Of a stretch of DNA of 64,000 nt, positions 18,392-28,691 are shown one piece after another (positions within the stretch are counted from its first letter, which is position 1; every line of letters begins with the position of its first letter). The position numbers and the translations under genes were made by a program. The notes beneath the pieces were generated by a model. It searched no databases and was not told the origin of the DNA. It worked only from the letters and a program-made list of their open reading frames with translations. The stretch is taken from the NCBI RefSeq assembly GCF_024756235.1, contig NZ_JANUGY010000003.1, positions 496,001 through 560,000 of the forward strand, read 5' to 3'. The stretch is from Massilia kyonggiensis. Lineage in GTDB: Bacteria; Pseudomonadota; Gammaproteobacteria; Burkholderiales; Burkholderiaceae_D.

Positions 18392-18758
18392 ACGGCGTAC
18401 CGTTGCGGCCCGAACCCGGCGCGCCGCTGCGGATGTTGTAGATGCCGCCCTTGTCGCCGTCTTCCGGCGGGACGACGATCCAGGCCGAGTCGCTGTCGGC
18501 GATCGGGTCGAACGGCAGCGCCGGCAGGTATTTTTTCTCGACGAGTTGCTGCAGCGATTCCGGATAGCGCCCCGTGTCCTCGTGAAACTGGTCGATGACG
18601 GCGCGTGTGTTGCGCAGGTTCTCGGCCAGGATGGTCTCTTTGGTGCTGTCGACCTTCGGGAAGAAGCGCGGCGCCGCGAGCGTCAGCAGCAGCGCCACGA
18701 TGCCCAGCACCACCAGCAGTTCGATCAGGGTGAAACCCTGTTTTCGTTCGATGTTCAT
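18378..18758 (-). CDS. Minor pseudopilin (prepilin-type cleavage motif)
   Basis: A 126-residue protein: [24 protein letters not shown], a canonical class III prepilin cleavage site with Glu at +5. A short globular part follows with a Pro-rich DPIADSDSAW segment and a GIYNIRSG ending typical of GspG-like folds. The ATG at 18756-18758 lies 2 bp after the previous stop; the longer frame upstream is that gene's coding region. It should be inserted in the inner membrane and processed by a prepilin peptidase, which is not encoded in this window. Confidence 0.82.
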   Translation of the reverse strand: MNIERKQGFTLIELLVVLGIVALLLTLAAPRFFPKVDSTKETILAENLRNTRAVIDQFHEDTGRYPESLQQLVEKKYLPALPFDPIADSDSAWIVVPPEDGDKGGIYNIRSGAPGSGRNGTPYAEW

Positions 18759-18760
18759 GT

Positions 18761-19240
18761 TCACCAGCGTCGGTAGGGAATGCCGTTCAGCCCGACCTTG
18801 TCGGAGGTCGAATAGACATCGTACACGTCGTCGCCCTCCTTCGGCTCGTCCGGCTCGCTGGCGTAGCTGCGCTTGCCCCACGTCTCGGCATCCTTCAGGT
18901 CGGGGTCGCCGTTGAACGGGTCGCGCGGCAGGCGGCGCAGAAAATAGATCTTCGCCTTCTTCGGGCTCCTCTGGTCCGGCACGCCCTCGACCAGCACCTC
19001 CAGCTTCGGCGGATACCCGCTGGCGCCGGCCTGGCGCGCCACGCGGCCTTCGTCGCCGGCCTTCTTGTACGCGTCGAGGGCGGCGCGGATCTCGCGCAGC
19101 GCCGTGCGCAATTCCTGTTCGTGGCGGCGCTGCAGCGCGATCTGGGCGGTCGGCACCACCAGCGTCCCGAGCAGCGCCAGGATCGCGAGCGTGACGAGCA
19201 GCTCGATCAGGGTGAAGCCGCGCCGGCGCCGGGTGCTCAT
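18761..19240 (-). CDS. Minor pseudopilin (prepilin-type cleavage motif)
   Basis: A 159-residue protein: [24 protein letters not shown], a perfect prepilin signal. The globular part includes [15 protein letters not shown] and a final Tyr/Asp-rich [19 protein letters not shown]. Its C-terminus resembles that of the next gene (GIPYRRW versus GTPYAEW), so the two are probably related duplicates. It lies 7 bp after the secretin stop, within the operon. Confidence 0.82.
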   Translation of the reverse strand: MSTRRRRGFTLIELLVTLAILALLGTLVVPTAQIALQRRHEQELRTALREIRAALDAYKKAGDEGRVARQAGASGYPPKLEVLVEGVPDQRSPKKAKIYFLRRLPRDPFNGDPDLKDAETWGKRSYASEPDEPKEGDDVYDVYSTSDKVGLNGIPYRRW

Positions 19241-19247
19241 CGCACGC

Positions 19248-21377
19248 TTACTTCTGGTTCGGGAACGCGGCCTGCGATGCCGGCACGCGGTTGGCCGCCG
19301 CCGGCACCGGCGTGGCTTCCGGCTGCGGCAGCGGCGTGATGTCGATCGCGGGCGCGGACGGCAGTTCCGACGGCGACGTGGACGCCGGCGCGGGCGGCAA
19401 CGAGCCGGTCGCGCCGACGCTGGTGGCCGGCACCATCCCGGTTTCCCCGATCACCGGCAGCGGCGCCGGCGGCTGCGACTGCGGGGCGGGCGGCTGCACC
19501 GGCGGTTGGGCTGGCGGTTGTGCTGCGCCGGCAGGCGGCGCGGCCGGACGCGCGGGCGCGCCGGCCGGCACCGGACGCGCCCCCTGCGCCGGAATCTGCA
19601 CCGGCGTGCGCACGTTCGTGTCGGGACGGCGCCGGAAGCTGGCCTCCGTGCCCGCGCTGAATTCGGAGCTCGATGCCGGCGGGCGCTGCAGGGTGCGGAT
19701 CAGGTGCGGCGTGATCGACAGCACCACCTCGGTCTTGTTGCGCGTGTCCTGCTGGCTGCCGAACAACCGGCCCAGGATCGGCAGGTCGCCCACGCCCGGC
19801 AGCTTCGTGCTGCTGGAGCGGTCCTCGTTCTTGATCAGGCCCGCCAGCACCTGGTTCTCGCCGTCCTTCAGCTGCAGCATCGTGGACGCGGAGCGCGTGC
19901 CGATGCGGTACGCCGTCGTGCCGCCCTTCGTCGTGACGGTGTCGACGAGGTTGCTGACTTCCAGCGAGATGCGGATGCCGACTTCGTTGTTCAGGTAGAT
20001 CGTGGGTTCGACGTCGAGTTTCAAACCTACGTCGACGTAGTTCACGGACTCGGATGCGAAGCCGCCCACGCCCGACGAGATGGTGGTCGTGATGGTCGGC
20101 AGCTTGTCGCCGATGACGACCTTGGCCTTTTCCTTGTTGCGCACGCGGATGCGGGGCGCGGCCAGGGTGTCGGAATCGCCGTCCGTCTTGCTCGCGGTGA
20201 CGGAGGCGGCGACGCCCGTCACGCCGATCGTCTGGCCATTCAGGTGGCGCAGCTGGTCGATCGTGATCGCGCTGCCGGCCGTCGACTGCAGCGGCGTAAA
20301 CGAGAGGCTCGTGGGCCAGTCGACCCCCAGGTCGAGCAGGCGGTTGCGCTGCACCTCCAGCACTTCGACGTCCAGCATCACCTCGGCCTCCGGCACGTCC
20401 TGCAGCGCCACCAGCTGCGACGCCAGCTTCACGGCTTCCGGAGTGTCGCGCAGGATCACGAGGTTGAGCTTCTCGTCCACCACGACGTCCTTCGATTTCA
20501 GGATCGTCTTCAAGGTATTGCCGATGGACTTCGCTTCCGCATTGGCCAGGTAGAAGGTCTTCACCGTCATCTCCTGGTATTCCTTCTGCTTGGCCGCGAT
20601 GTTCGGGTAGATCAGGATCGTGTTGCCGTCCATGACCTGGCGCTCCAGCTGGTTCGTCATCAAGAGGTAGTACACGGCCGCTTCCACCGTGCTGTTCTTC
20701 AGGAAGACCGACGCGCGCTGGTCCGTCTTGACGTCTTTGTCGAACAGGAAGTTCAGGCCCGAGTGGCGCGCGATGACCTCGAAGATCTGCTTGATGGGCG
20801 CGTCGCGGAATTCCAGGTTGATGGGCGTGCGGAACGCGGCCGCCAGCGCCGCCTCGGGCGAATTCGCCGCGATCTTCTCGTTGACCTCCGCCAGCAACTG
20901 GCGCGCCGGTTCATGCGTCGGGCGCTCCGTCAGGATGGCGGTCAGCTTCGTTTTCGCCGTGTCGTAATCCTTGCGCTCCAGCGCGGCGCGCGCTTCTCCC
21001 ATCAACACGCCGTGGCGGCGGTCGGCGTCGACCTGGCGCAGGCCGGCGCGGGCACGGTCGTTGAGCGGATCGATCGCCAGCACCCGCTGGTAATCCGCGA
21101 CGGCGAGGTCCACCTTGCCGTCGGCCAGTTCACGGTCGGCCTGCGGCAGCAGGCGGTTCGTGGCGGCGTCGCGCGCGCGCAGGAACGCGGTCTTGTAGGT
21201 GACGTTGGACGGATCCGCGGCCAGCGCTTCCTGGTATTTCGTGAGCCCGGCCTCGACCTTGTCCTGGGCCACGAGCTCGTTCCCTTCGCGGTAGGCCATT
21301 TGGGCCGCGCAGCCGGACAGCAGGATGGCGAGACACGCCGGGAGCAGGCGCCGGGCCAGAGTGGGGCAAGCGATCAA
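19248..21377 (-). CDS. TPR-containing secretin lipoprotein (GspD/MshL-like)
   Basis: A 709-residue outer-membrane secretin. A lipoprotein signal (LLSG-Cys23) is followed by TPR-like repeats (about 30-160), an STN-type/N0 segment ([24 protein letters not shown]), secretin N-domains, and the secretin core with [15 protein letters not shown] and the [12 protein letters not shown] motif near residue 540. About 150 residues of Pro/Ala-rich tail follow. The start is a TTG at 21375-21377, preceded by GGAG with seven-base spacing and overlapping the upstream stop (TTGA); no later ATG keeps the signal. TPR plus lipobox plus PilMNOP-like neighbours is closer to Msh or unusual type II systems than to classical GspD. 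Confidence 0.85.
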   Translation of the reverse strand: MIACPTLARRLLPACLAILLSGCAAQMAYREGNELVAQDKVEAGLTKYQEALAADPSNVTYKTAFLRARDAATNRLLPQADRELADGKVDLAVADYQRVLAIDPLNDRARAGLRQVDADRRHGVLMGEARAALERKDYDTAKTKLTAILTERPTHEPARQLLAEVNEKIAANSPEAALAAAFRTPINLEFRDAPIKQIFEVIARHSGLNFLFDKDVKTDQRASVFLKNSTVEAAVYYLLMTNQLERQVMDGNTILIYPNIAAKQKEYQEMTVKTFYLANAEAKSIGNTLKTILKSKDVVVDEKLNLVILRDTPEAVKLASQLVALQDVPEAEVMLDVEVLEVQRNRLLDLGVDWPTSLSFTPLQSTAGSAITIDQLRHLNGQTIGVTGVAASVTASKTDGDSDTLAAPRIRVRNKEKAKVVIGDKLPTITTTISSGVGGFASESVNYVDVGLKLDVEPTIYLNNEVGIRISLEVSNLVDTVTTKGGTTAYRIGTRSASTMLQLKDGENQVLAGLIKNEDRSSSTKLPGVGDLPILGRLFGSQQDTRNKTEVVLSITPHLIRTLQRPPASSSEFSAGTEASFRRRPDTNVRTPVQIPAQGARPVPAGAPARPAAPPAGAAQPPAQPPVQPPAPQSQPPAPLPVIGETGMVPATSVGATGSLPPAPASTSPSELPSAPAIDITPLPQPEATPVPAAANRVPASQAAFPNQK

Positions 21378-21967
21378 TCGAATACTCCAATATTAAGCTG
21401 CTGAACCTGGTTCAGCGGCAGGTAGGTCAGGGTCAAAACCGGCGGCGCGATGGACTCGACGCGGTACGTGCCGTCGATGACGAAGCCCTTGTCGCGCACG
21501 ACATAGGTGCGGTCGCCGCGCGCCAGGTAGACTTCCCAGACGCCGTCGCCCACGGACTTGCCGATGAAGGTGAACGGCAGCGGCGGCGCCGTCGGCGGCG
21601 GTGGCGGCGGCGTGGGTTGCGGCGGCGGTGGGGGCGGGGGCGGCGGCGTCCAGTCGTGGTGCGCGAACGGACCGGCGCCATTCTGCCCCTGGCCGAACGC
21701 GGCGTCGCTGTCCCCGATCAGCGTGTCGCGCGGCACCAGCGCGAGGATTTGCTGTCCCGCGGGCGCATCGCCGGTCTTCGCGGCAGGTACGACGGGCACG
21801 GGCGGAGGCACGGCGGTCCGCACGAGCGCTGCCTTCGCGGCGGGACGCTCGACCGGCTCGGCGATGTCGCCTTCCGGCGACCGGTCGCCGAACGCGGCCA
21901 GCAGCGCGGCGCCGACGAGGGCCAGCGCAAGGATCGCATGGCGCGGCTTGATATCGGCCTTCTTCAT
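21374..21967 (-). CDS. PilP/GspC-like inner-membrane linker with poly-Pro spacer
   Basis: A 197-residue protein: a short cytoplasmic start, one membrane span (about 11-28), an Ala/Pro linker, then a stretch of near-continuous proline (about 107-130). A C-terminal domain (about 130-197) contains FTFIGKSVGDGVWEVYLARGD and a beta-rich ending. This is the layout of PilP or GspC, which connect the inner-membrane platform to the secretin, and it sits directly before the secretin gene. It overlaps both neighbours by 4 bp. Similarity is architectural; I cannot name an exact family. Confidence 0.62.
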   Translation of the reverse strand: MKKADIKPRHAILALALVGAALLAAFGDRSPEGDIAEPVERPAAKAALVRTAVPPPVPVVPAAKTGDAPAGQQILALVPRDTLIGDSDAAFGQGQNGAGPFAHHDWTPPPPPPPPPQPTPPPPPPTAPPLPFTFIGKSVGDGVWEVYLARGDRTYVVRDKGFVIDGTYRVESIAPPVLTLTYLPLNQVQQLNIGVFD

Positions 21968-22545
21968 GACGGATCCGTCCCGTCGCGCAGGTACAAGGTC
22001 AGCTTCAGGCGCGCGTCCACCGTCGCGTCGCCGATCGCGTCGCGGTGGAAGGTGATCTCGTCCAGCGACGCGAACGGGATCGTGCGCAGCGCCGCCATCG
22101 CGAACTGCCAGATCGCCGCATAGCTGCCTTTCACGGGCAGGTTGACCTGGTACGTGTAGACCTTCGCGTTGCGGTCGTAGCCCGGCTTGTACTCGCCCTG
22201 GCGCAGCACGAGGCCCGATTTGGTCGCGAGGCCGAACAGCGTCTTGACCTGCTGCTCGGCGCTGCCGCGCGCACCCAGGGCGCCGTAGAACGCGGCCAGG
22301 TTGTCGGGCGCCTGCACGGGCGCGGGCACGGCCGCGGGCTCGGGTGCGGTGACCACCTGCGCCTTCTGTTTCGCCAGTGCGGCGCGGGTTTCATGCGCCC
22401 GTTCCATCGCCCACACGGCATTCAGCGTCCACGCCAGCGCACCCGCCATCACGACCACGAGGATGGCGGCCGCCAGCACGAGCGGATTCGCACGCAGCAG
22501 CATCAGGCGCAGGCGCAGCAGCGGCGACGTCAAGGTCGTCTTCAT
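21964..22545 (-). CDS. PilO/GspM-like inner-membrane protein
   Basis: A 193-residue bitopic protein with a membrane span at about 20-45, a short coiled region and a periplasmic ferredoxin-like part that includes VKTLFGLATKSGLVLRQGEYKPGYD. That pattern matches PilO/GspM proteins. The ATG at 22543-22545 overlaps the preceding stop and has GGAGGG upstream. An in-frame GTG five codons earlier is less likely. It would pair with the PilN-like protein encoded just upstream in the inner-membrane assembly platform. Confidence 0.65.
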   Translation of the reverse strand: MKTTLTSPLLRLRLMLLRANPLVLAAAILVVVMAGALAWTLNAVWAMERAHETRAALAKQKAQVVTAPEPAAVPAPVQAPDNLAAFYGALGARGSAEQQVKTLFGLATKSGLVLRQGEYKPGYDRNAKVYTYQVNLPVKGSYAAIWQFAMAALRTIPFASLDEITFHRDAIGDATVDARLKLTLYLRDGTDPS

Positions 22546-23093
22546 CGCGCGGCCCTCCACTGCGCATCGACCTGGAAACGGATCGGCCGGTTCGCGTCCT
22601 GTTCATTGATCTCGTGGCGCGCCAGCAGGACGGTCGTGAACCACTCGACGCGCTGCAGTGCTTCCACGTACGCGATCATGTCGTCGCTGTTCTTCGCTTC
22701 CGCCGTGATGCGCACGCTGCTCTTGCGCGCGTCCGGTTCCAGCGCCAGCAGCGCGATGGTTGCCGGCGTCGCCGCCTGGACGGCGTCGTGCAGGCCGCGC
22801 CACGGCAGGTTCAGTTGCTGCACCGACGCGTTCACGGCGCCGGCCTGCGCGGGCGGCACCGTGCGCGTCGGCGCGGCGACGGGTGCGCGCGCGACGGCGC
22901 GTGCCTGCGCCTGCGCGACCTGCGCCGTCCGCTCCGCCTCCACGCGCTGCAGGCTGCGGTATTGCGCGACAGAGCTCGCGAGCGGCCCCGCCAATGCCAG
23001 AGCGGCAACCAACAGGCTCCACGTTCCGCGCGGCGCGCGGTGCCACGTGCGGGCGAGGCTGGGCGGCGCGAAATCGATACGGACCTTCTTCAT
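22542..23093 (-). CDS. PilN/GspL(C)-like inner-membrane protein
   Basis: A 183-residue protein starting MKKVRIDFAPPSLARTW, with a membrane span (about 24-42), a heptad-like stretch rich in Arg/Glu/Ala, and a periplasmic domain including SSVRITAEAKNSDDMIAYVEALQ, as in PilN proteins. It overlaps both neighbouring genes by 4 bp. Together with the next gene upstream it replaces the single-chain GspL of classical type II systems. The assignment rests on order and topology. Confidence 0.65.
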   Translation of the reverse strand: MKKVRIDFAPPSLARTWHRAPRGTWSLLVAALALAGPLASSVAQYRSLQRVEAERTAQVAQAQARAVARAPVAAPTRTVPPAQAGAVNASVQQLNLPWRGLHDAVQAATPATIALLALEPDARKSSVRITAEAKNSDDMIAYVEALQRVEWFTTVLLARHEINEQDANRPIRFQVDAQWRAAR

Positions 23094-23900
23094 GGCGCCC
23101 TCCCCGTCAGCGCGAGCCGCGCGCAGTCGGGCCACAGCGGATCGGTTTCGTCCTCGAACAGCGTGCAGGCGAATTTCAGCCGGCCCGCGCTGCTCGCCCA
23201 GCCCTTCGGCGCCGGGCCGCAGATCTGCAGGCGCTCCGGCCGCGACAGGCCCACCCGCAGCGCCTCGCGCGCCACGTGGCCCTCGAGCCAGTCGCGGTCC
23301 GCGCCCGGCGGGATCGGCGCCGTGCGCACGGCCGCGAGCAGGTCGCCGTCGAACGCGGCAATGGACAATACCCCGCCGTGCACGACGCCGAACCATGCGC
23401 CTGCGCGGCGCACGCGGCGGTGCTGGTTCAGCGCGGCGATGAATTGCGGCACGACCTCGACCAGCTTGAAGCGCTGGGAGATGGCTGCCGTCGTCAATTG
23501 TTCGAGCAGGGACAGCGGCAGCGCGGCCGCGAGGAACGGACGCGCCGCATCCCAGTCCGCGCTGATGGTCCACCCGGACACGCCCCCGAACAGCGACTGG
23601 AAGCGCAGCATGGCCGCCGCCTCCAGGTCGGCGAGGCGCGTCGCGCCTTCCGGCGGCGTCACCTGCCACAGGCGCGCGAGGTCGTCGGCCAGCACCACCG
23701 TCACCGGCAGGCCGGCCACGTCGTGCTCGCCCAGCAGCATGCCCAGCGCCGCACCCAGCGACACGGGGTCGCTGCCCGTTGCCGCCACCTGGCCGAGCAG
23801 GCGCGCGCGCTCGTGCGGCCAGATGCTGGTGTGCACGAGCGCCAGCGCGTCCGGCGCGATGCCGAGGCGCAGCGACTGGCCGAAGCTCGACTTGAAACCA

Positions 23901-23908
<8 letters not shown>
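23090..23908 (-). CDS. PilM/GspL(N)-like actin-fold cytoplasmic protein
   Basis: A 272-residue soluble protein without membrane spans or a signal, beginning MLNGFKSSFGQSLRLGIAPDALALV. It includes the segments VVLADDLARLWQV and VVHGGVLSIAAFDG that look like strands of an actin/ASKHA fold. In PilMNOP-type platforms such a protein docks the ATPase to the PilN-like partner. Its gene lies directly between gspE and the PilN-like gene and overlaps both (8 and 4 bp). Sequence similarity to named families is weak by eye. Confidence 0.58.
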
Positions 23909-25588
<1,680 letters not shown>

Positions 25589-25592
<4 letters not shown>

Positions 25593-26776
25593 GACATGTC
25601 TCCGGCGAGGTCGAATATGGGCATGTACAGCAGGACGACGATGGCGCCGACGACGAGGCCGATGGCCGCCATCAGCAGGGGTTCGAAGGTACGGGTGAAA
25701 CGGTCGATCCAGCGGCCGATCTCGCCGTCGTAGAACGCGGCCGAACGCGTGAGCATCGTGCCCATCGCGCCCGTGCGCTCGCCCACGCGCAGCATGCGCA
25801 GCGAGATCGGCGTCGTCAGGCCGTTCGCCTCGAACGCGTCGGACATCGGTCTCCCCGCCTCGATCGCCGTGCGCGCCGCTTTCAGGCCGCCGGCGATACC
25901 GGGCGATACCATGCCCTGCACGGTATCGATCGCGTTCACGAGCGTGATGCCGCCTTCGTTGAGCATGCCCAGCGTGAGGTACAGCCGCGAGAGTTCATAG
26001 ATGCGGGCGCGTTCGCCGATGCCGGGCAGTTTCGCCAGCAGGCGCGCGGCGCCGCCCTGCTTCAGCGCACGCCGGATCGCCCAGGCGGCCAGTGCGACGA
26101 ACGCCACGAAACCGATGAGGAGTCCTCCCGCATGCCGGCCCGCGAACTGGCCCCAGTCGAGCATCAGACGCGACATCCACGGCAGGTTGCGGCCCGCGCC
26201 CTGGTACACCTCGGCGAAGCGGGGCACGACGTACGACATCAGAAAAATGCTCACGCCGCCGCCCACGAGCAGCAGGATCGCGGGATAGATCGAGGCGCTG
26301 ACGACCTTGGCGCGCACGGTGTCGATGCGCTGCTGGTATTCGATATAGCGTTCGAGCGCACGCGGCAAATCGCTCGTGCCTTCGGCCGCGCGCACGATGC
26401 CCACGTACAGCGGCGGGAACAGCGCAGGTTGCGCGGCCATCACGGTGGACAGGCGCTTGCCTTCGCGCAGGCCCGCGAGCAGCCGTTCCAGCACGCTGCG
26501 CGTGGCGGGACTGGTTTCCTTTTCCAGCAGCGCTTCCAGGCCTTCGACGATGCCCAGGCCCGCCGTCAGCAGCGCGAGCAGCTCCTGGCTGAACAGCACG
26601 AGCGACAGCTTGCCGCCGCGCTGACGGCGCAGCAGCGGCGCCTGCACGGGTTCGATCGCGCTGACGAACAGCCCGCGCGCCTCGACCTGGCGGCGCGCGT
26701 CCGCCTCGTCGAGGGCGTCGACGAGCACGCTGGCGATGCGCATGTCGGGCGCAAGGGTGCGGACCGCGAACTGCAT
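25589..26776 (-). CDS. gspF: Type II secretion inner-membrane platform protein GspF
   Basis: A 395-residue protein with two T2SSF domains and three membrane spans. The conserved FSQELLALLTAGLGIVEGLEAL and the second-domain AIDTVQGMVSPGIAGGLKAAR and MLRVGERTGAM segments are clear. It forms the core of the inner-membrane platform and contacts GspE. The ATG at 26776 lies 21 bp after the gspG stop, and the stop overlaps the gspE start. Confidence 0.93.
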
Positions 26777-26797
26777 GGGAGCGACAGGCGGGAAGTG

Positions 26798-27241
26798 TTA
26801 TTGGGAGCTGATGTCGGCGTTCTCGCCTTCGCCGCCCGGCTGGCCGTCCTTGCCGAGCGAGACCACTTCATATTCGCCCTTGGTGCCGGGCGCGCGGTAC
26901 TGGTAGGCGTGGCCCCACGGGTCGAGCGGGATACCCTTCTTCAGGTACGGGCCGTTCCACTTGCCGGAGGCCGTCGACGGCGCCGCGAGCAGCGCGTTCA
27001 GGCCCTCCTCCGTCGTCGGGTAGCGGCCGACGTCGAGGCGATAGGTGTCCAGCGATTTTTCGAACGCTTCGATCTGGGCCTTGGCGACGGTGACCTCGGA
27101 CTTGCCCAGTTGCGAGAAGTATTTCGGGCCGACGTAAGCCGCCAGCAAGCCGATGATAACGATAACTACCAAGAGTTCAAGCAAGGTAAAACCAGCCTGG
27201 CGGACCCGCGCGGCGGTGTCCTGGTTCTGCACACGATACAT
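26798..27241 (-). CDS. gspG: Major pseudopilin GspG
   Basis: A 147-residue protein: a 16-residue leader, then G-FTLLELLVVIVIIGLLAAYVGPKYF, the classical GspG start, and the C-terminal GspG features TYRLDVGRYPTTEEGL and LKKGIPLDPWGHAYQY, where acidic residues bind calcium in relatives. GAGGAG lies eight bases before the ATG. It is the first gene of the ten-gene operon and the likely main subunit of the pseudopilus. Confidence 0.94.
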   Translation of the reverse strand: MYRVQNQDTAARVRQAGFTLLELLVVIVIIGLLAAYVGPKYFSQLGKSEVTVAKAQIEAFEKSLDTYRLDVGRYPTTEEGLNALLAAPSTASGKWNGPYLKKGIPLDPWGHAYQYRAPGTKGEYEVVSLGKDGQPGGEGENADISSQ

Positions 27242-27715
27242 CCAACCGACTCCTCTATTGCTTTAGTGTAAAGCCTTGCGTGAAGGCTACCATGGCCCCG
27301 TCATGGCGACAAATCATTTTCCCGCATCGATCGTCGGTCGAATTCGCAAACGGATTTCTTGTTCGCAAAATTTTAACCTCGTTCTGCTCGCCTGAACACT
27401 GTTACGGCAATCGTCCCCCCATCCCTGGGGTCGGGGATGGCGGAATGCCTAGCATACCCCGTTATCTGTGTGAAATCCTTTATGTTTTTTCGTTAATGGG
27501 AGAAGGATTTCTGTCGTTTTTGCGCGAAATTTTTCTAAAGTGCATTTAAAGTTTCTTTGAGGATATTTCCCTGCATCATCGCTTATCTTCGTTTATTTCC
27601 ATGCGAAAATCTTTCGAAGTGATAATATTTGCACGAAATTAACAACAAAAATATTGAGCTACGGAAAAACCGAGGTTACAGTGACGCATCGATGAGTTTT
27701 GCGTTGCCTTAAATC
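27242..27715. other. AT-rich intergenic region between gspG and a small lipoprotein gene
   Basis: 474 bp without a credible gene, strikingly AT-rich between 27440 and 27715 compared with its surroundings. It must hold the leftward promoter of the secretion operon and the rightward one of the lipoprotein gene; no clean pair stands out. A hairpin with perfect 7-bp arms CCATCCC/GGGATGG spans 27419-27440, without a T-run. An 89-codon frame here lacks coding character. Confidence 0.55.
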
Positions 27716-27976
27716 ATGAAAATCTCTGCTTTCCGTACCGTTATCGCCGTCAGCCTCGCCTCCCTGCTCGCCGCCTGCGGCAGTGGCGCCCAGATCGACC
27801 AGCCGGTCCAGACCGCCGCGATGACCGGCAGCGCCGCCCAGGTCGCCTCGGCCAACTCGCCCGCCCCGGATTGCGCGGCCGAAGGCTGCAACGGCCTGCG
27901 CATCATCGACGCGAACGCCGAAGCCTTCCGCTACGAAGCCATGCGTCGCGCCGCCGCCGAAGCACCGCAGTCCTGA
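27716..27976 (+). CDS. Small lipoprotein of unknown function
   Basis: An 86-residue protein with a lipobox (SLLAA-Cys at about residue 21) and a mature part of about 65 residues rich in Ala, Gln and Ser, with two further Cys close together (DCAAEGC). The C-terminal DANAEAFRYEAMRRAAAEA is helical and charged. It is likely anchored in a membrane of the envelope. Its last 46 bases overlap the end of the converging regulator gene. No family recognised. Confidence 0.65.
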   Translation: MKISAFRTVIAVSLASLLAACGSGAQIDQPVQTAAMTGSAAQVASANSPAPDCAAEGCNGLRIIDANAEAFRYEAMRRAAAEAPQS

Positions 27977-28689
27977 TCGCCTTCCAGCAGCCGTAAATCC
28001 ATGCAGCGCGCCAGCGCATGCGCCCGGTTGTTGACGCCGAGCGTGCGATAGATCCGCTGCAAATGGTTCTTGACGGTCAGTGCACTGATCCCCAGCAGCC
28101 GCCCCATCTCGTCATTGCTCTTGCCCGCCCGCAGCCAGCCGACGATCTCGGTCTCGCGCGCGGAGAGCGCACGTGCCGGTGCCCCGGCCGTCCGCGCCGC
28201 CGGCAGCCGCCCGAGCGCCAGGTGCAGGTGCGGCAGCAGCAGTTCCAGGAAATACGCGTGACGCGCGGTCGGCCGCACCGCCAGGCCGAACAGCAGGAAC
28301 ACGCTCCCGCCCATGCTCGTCGGCCCCGTACCGTGCGCGAGCACGTTGTCGAATCCCAGCCGCAGGATCTCGCCGCCCAGGCCGTCCGGCGCCTCGTGCG
28401 CATCGATCGCCATCGCCAGCCGGCCTCCCCGCGCGATGCGCAGCGCCAGATCCGCCAACGCCTGCTGCGCCCCCGGCGCCAGCACGGTGCCGTGCAGGCA
28501 TTCCAGCCGCGTCAGCGCGCCGCCGTGGCCGAATTGCAGGCACACGAGCACCTGGTGCGGCAGCAGCGCCTGCACCTGGCCCTGCGTCCACAGGAAGAAC
28601 TGGTGCGGGCTGGCCACGCGCAGGCCCGATTCGATGGCGCACAGCAGGTATTCCTGCTCCTGGGGGCGGAGGATGACGACGGGGTCCAC
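27931..28689 (-). CDS. epsA: LuxR-type regulator resembling EpsA of XrtB loci
   Basis: A 252-residue protein. The N-terminal half contains ASPHQFFLWTQGQVQALLPHQVLVC and later FLELLLPHLHLALGRL, the pattern of XrtB/PEP-CTERM-associated regulator EpsA. A C-terminal LuxR helix-turn-helix follows (ALSARETEIVGWLRAGKSN and TVKNHLQRIYRTLGV, about 180-240). I start it at the GTG at 28687-28689, 2 bp after the response regulator stop; no Shine-Dalgarno is visible, so translation may be coupled. EpsA-type proteins accompany exopolysaccharide loci such as the one starting 6 kb upstream. The longer frame upstream is a shadow of the response regulator. Confidence 0.75.
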   Translation of the reverse strand: MDPVVILRPQEQEYLLCAIESGLRVASPHQFFLWTQGQVQALLPHQVLVCLQFGHGGALTRLECLHGTVLAPGAQQALADLALRIARGGRLAMAIDAHEAPDGLGGEILRLGFDNVLAHGTGPTSMGGSVFLLFGLAVRPTARHAYFLELLLPHLHLALGRLPAARTAGAPARALSARETEIVGWLRAGKSNDEMGRLLGISALTVKNHLQRIYRTLGVNNRAHALARCMDLRLLEGDQDCGASAAARRMAS

Positions 28690-28691
28690 GG

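Noticed and set aside
27401..27460. Hairpin considered as a riboswitch (for example c-di-GMP type)
   Set aside because: Only a simple 7-bp stem is present; conserved riboswitch core sequences are missing.
27280..27549. 89-residue frame in the gspG upstream gap
   Set aside because: No Shine-Dalgarno, no recognisable domain, and composition follows the AT-rich non-coding DNA.
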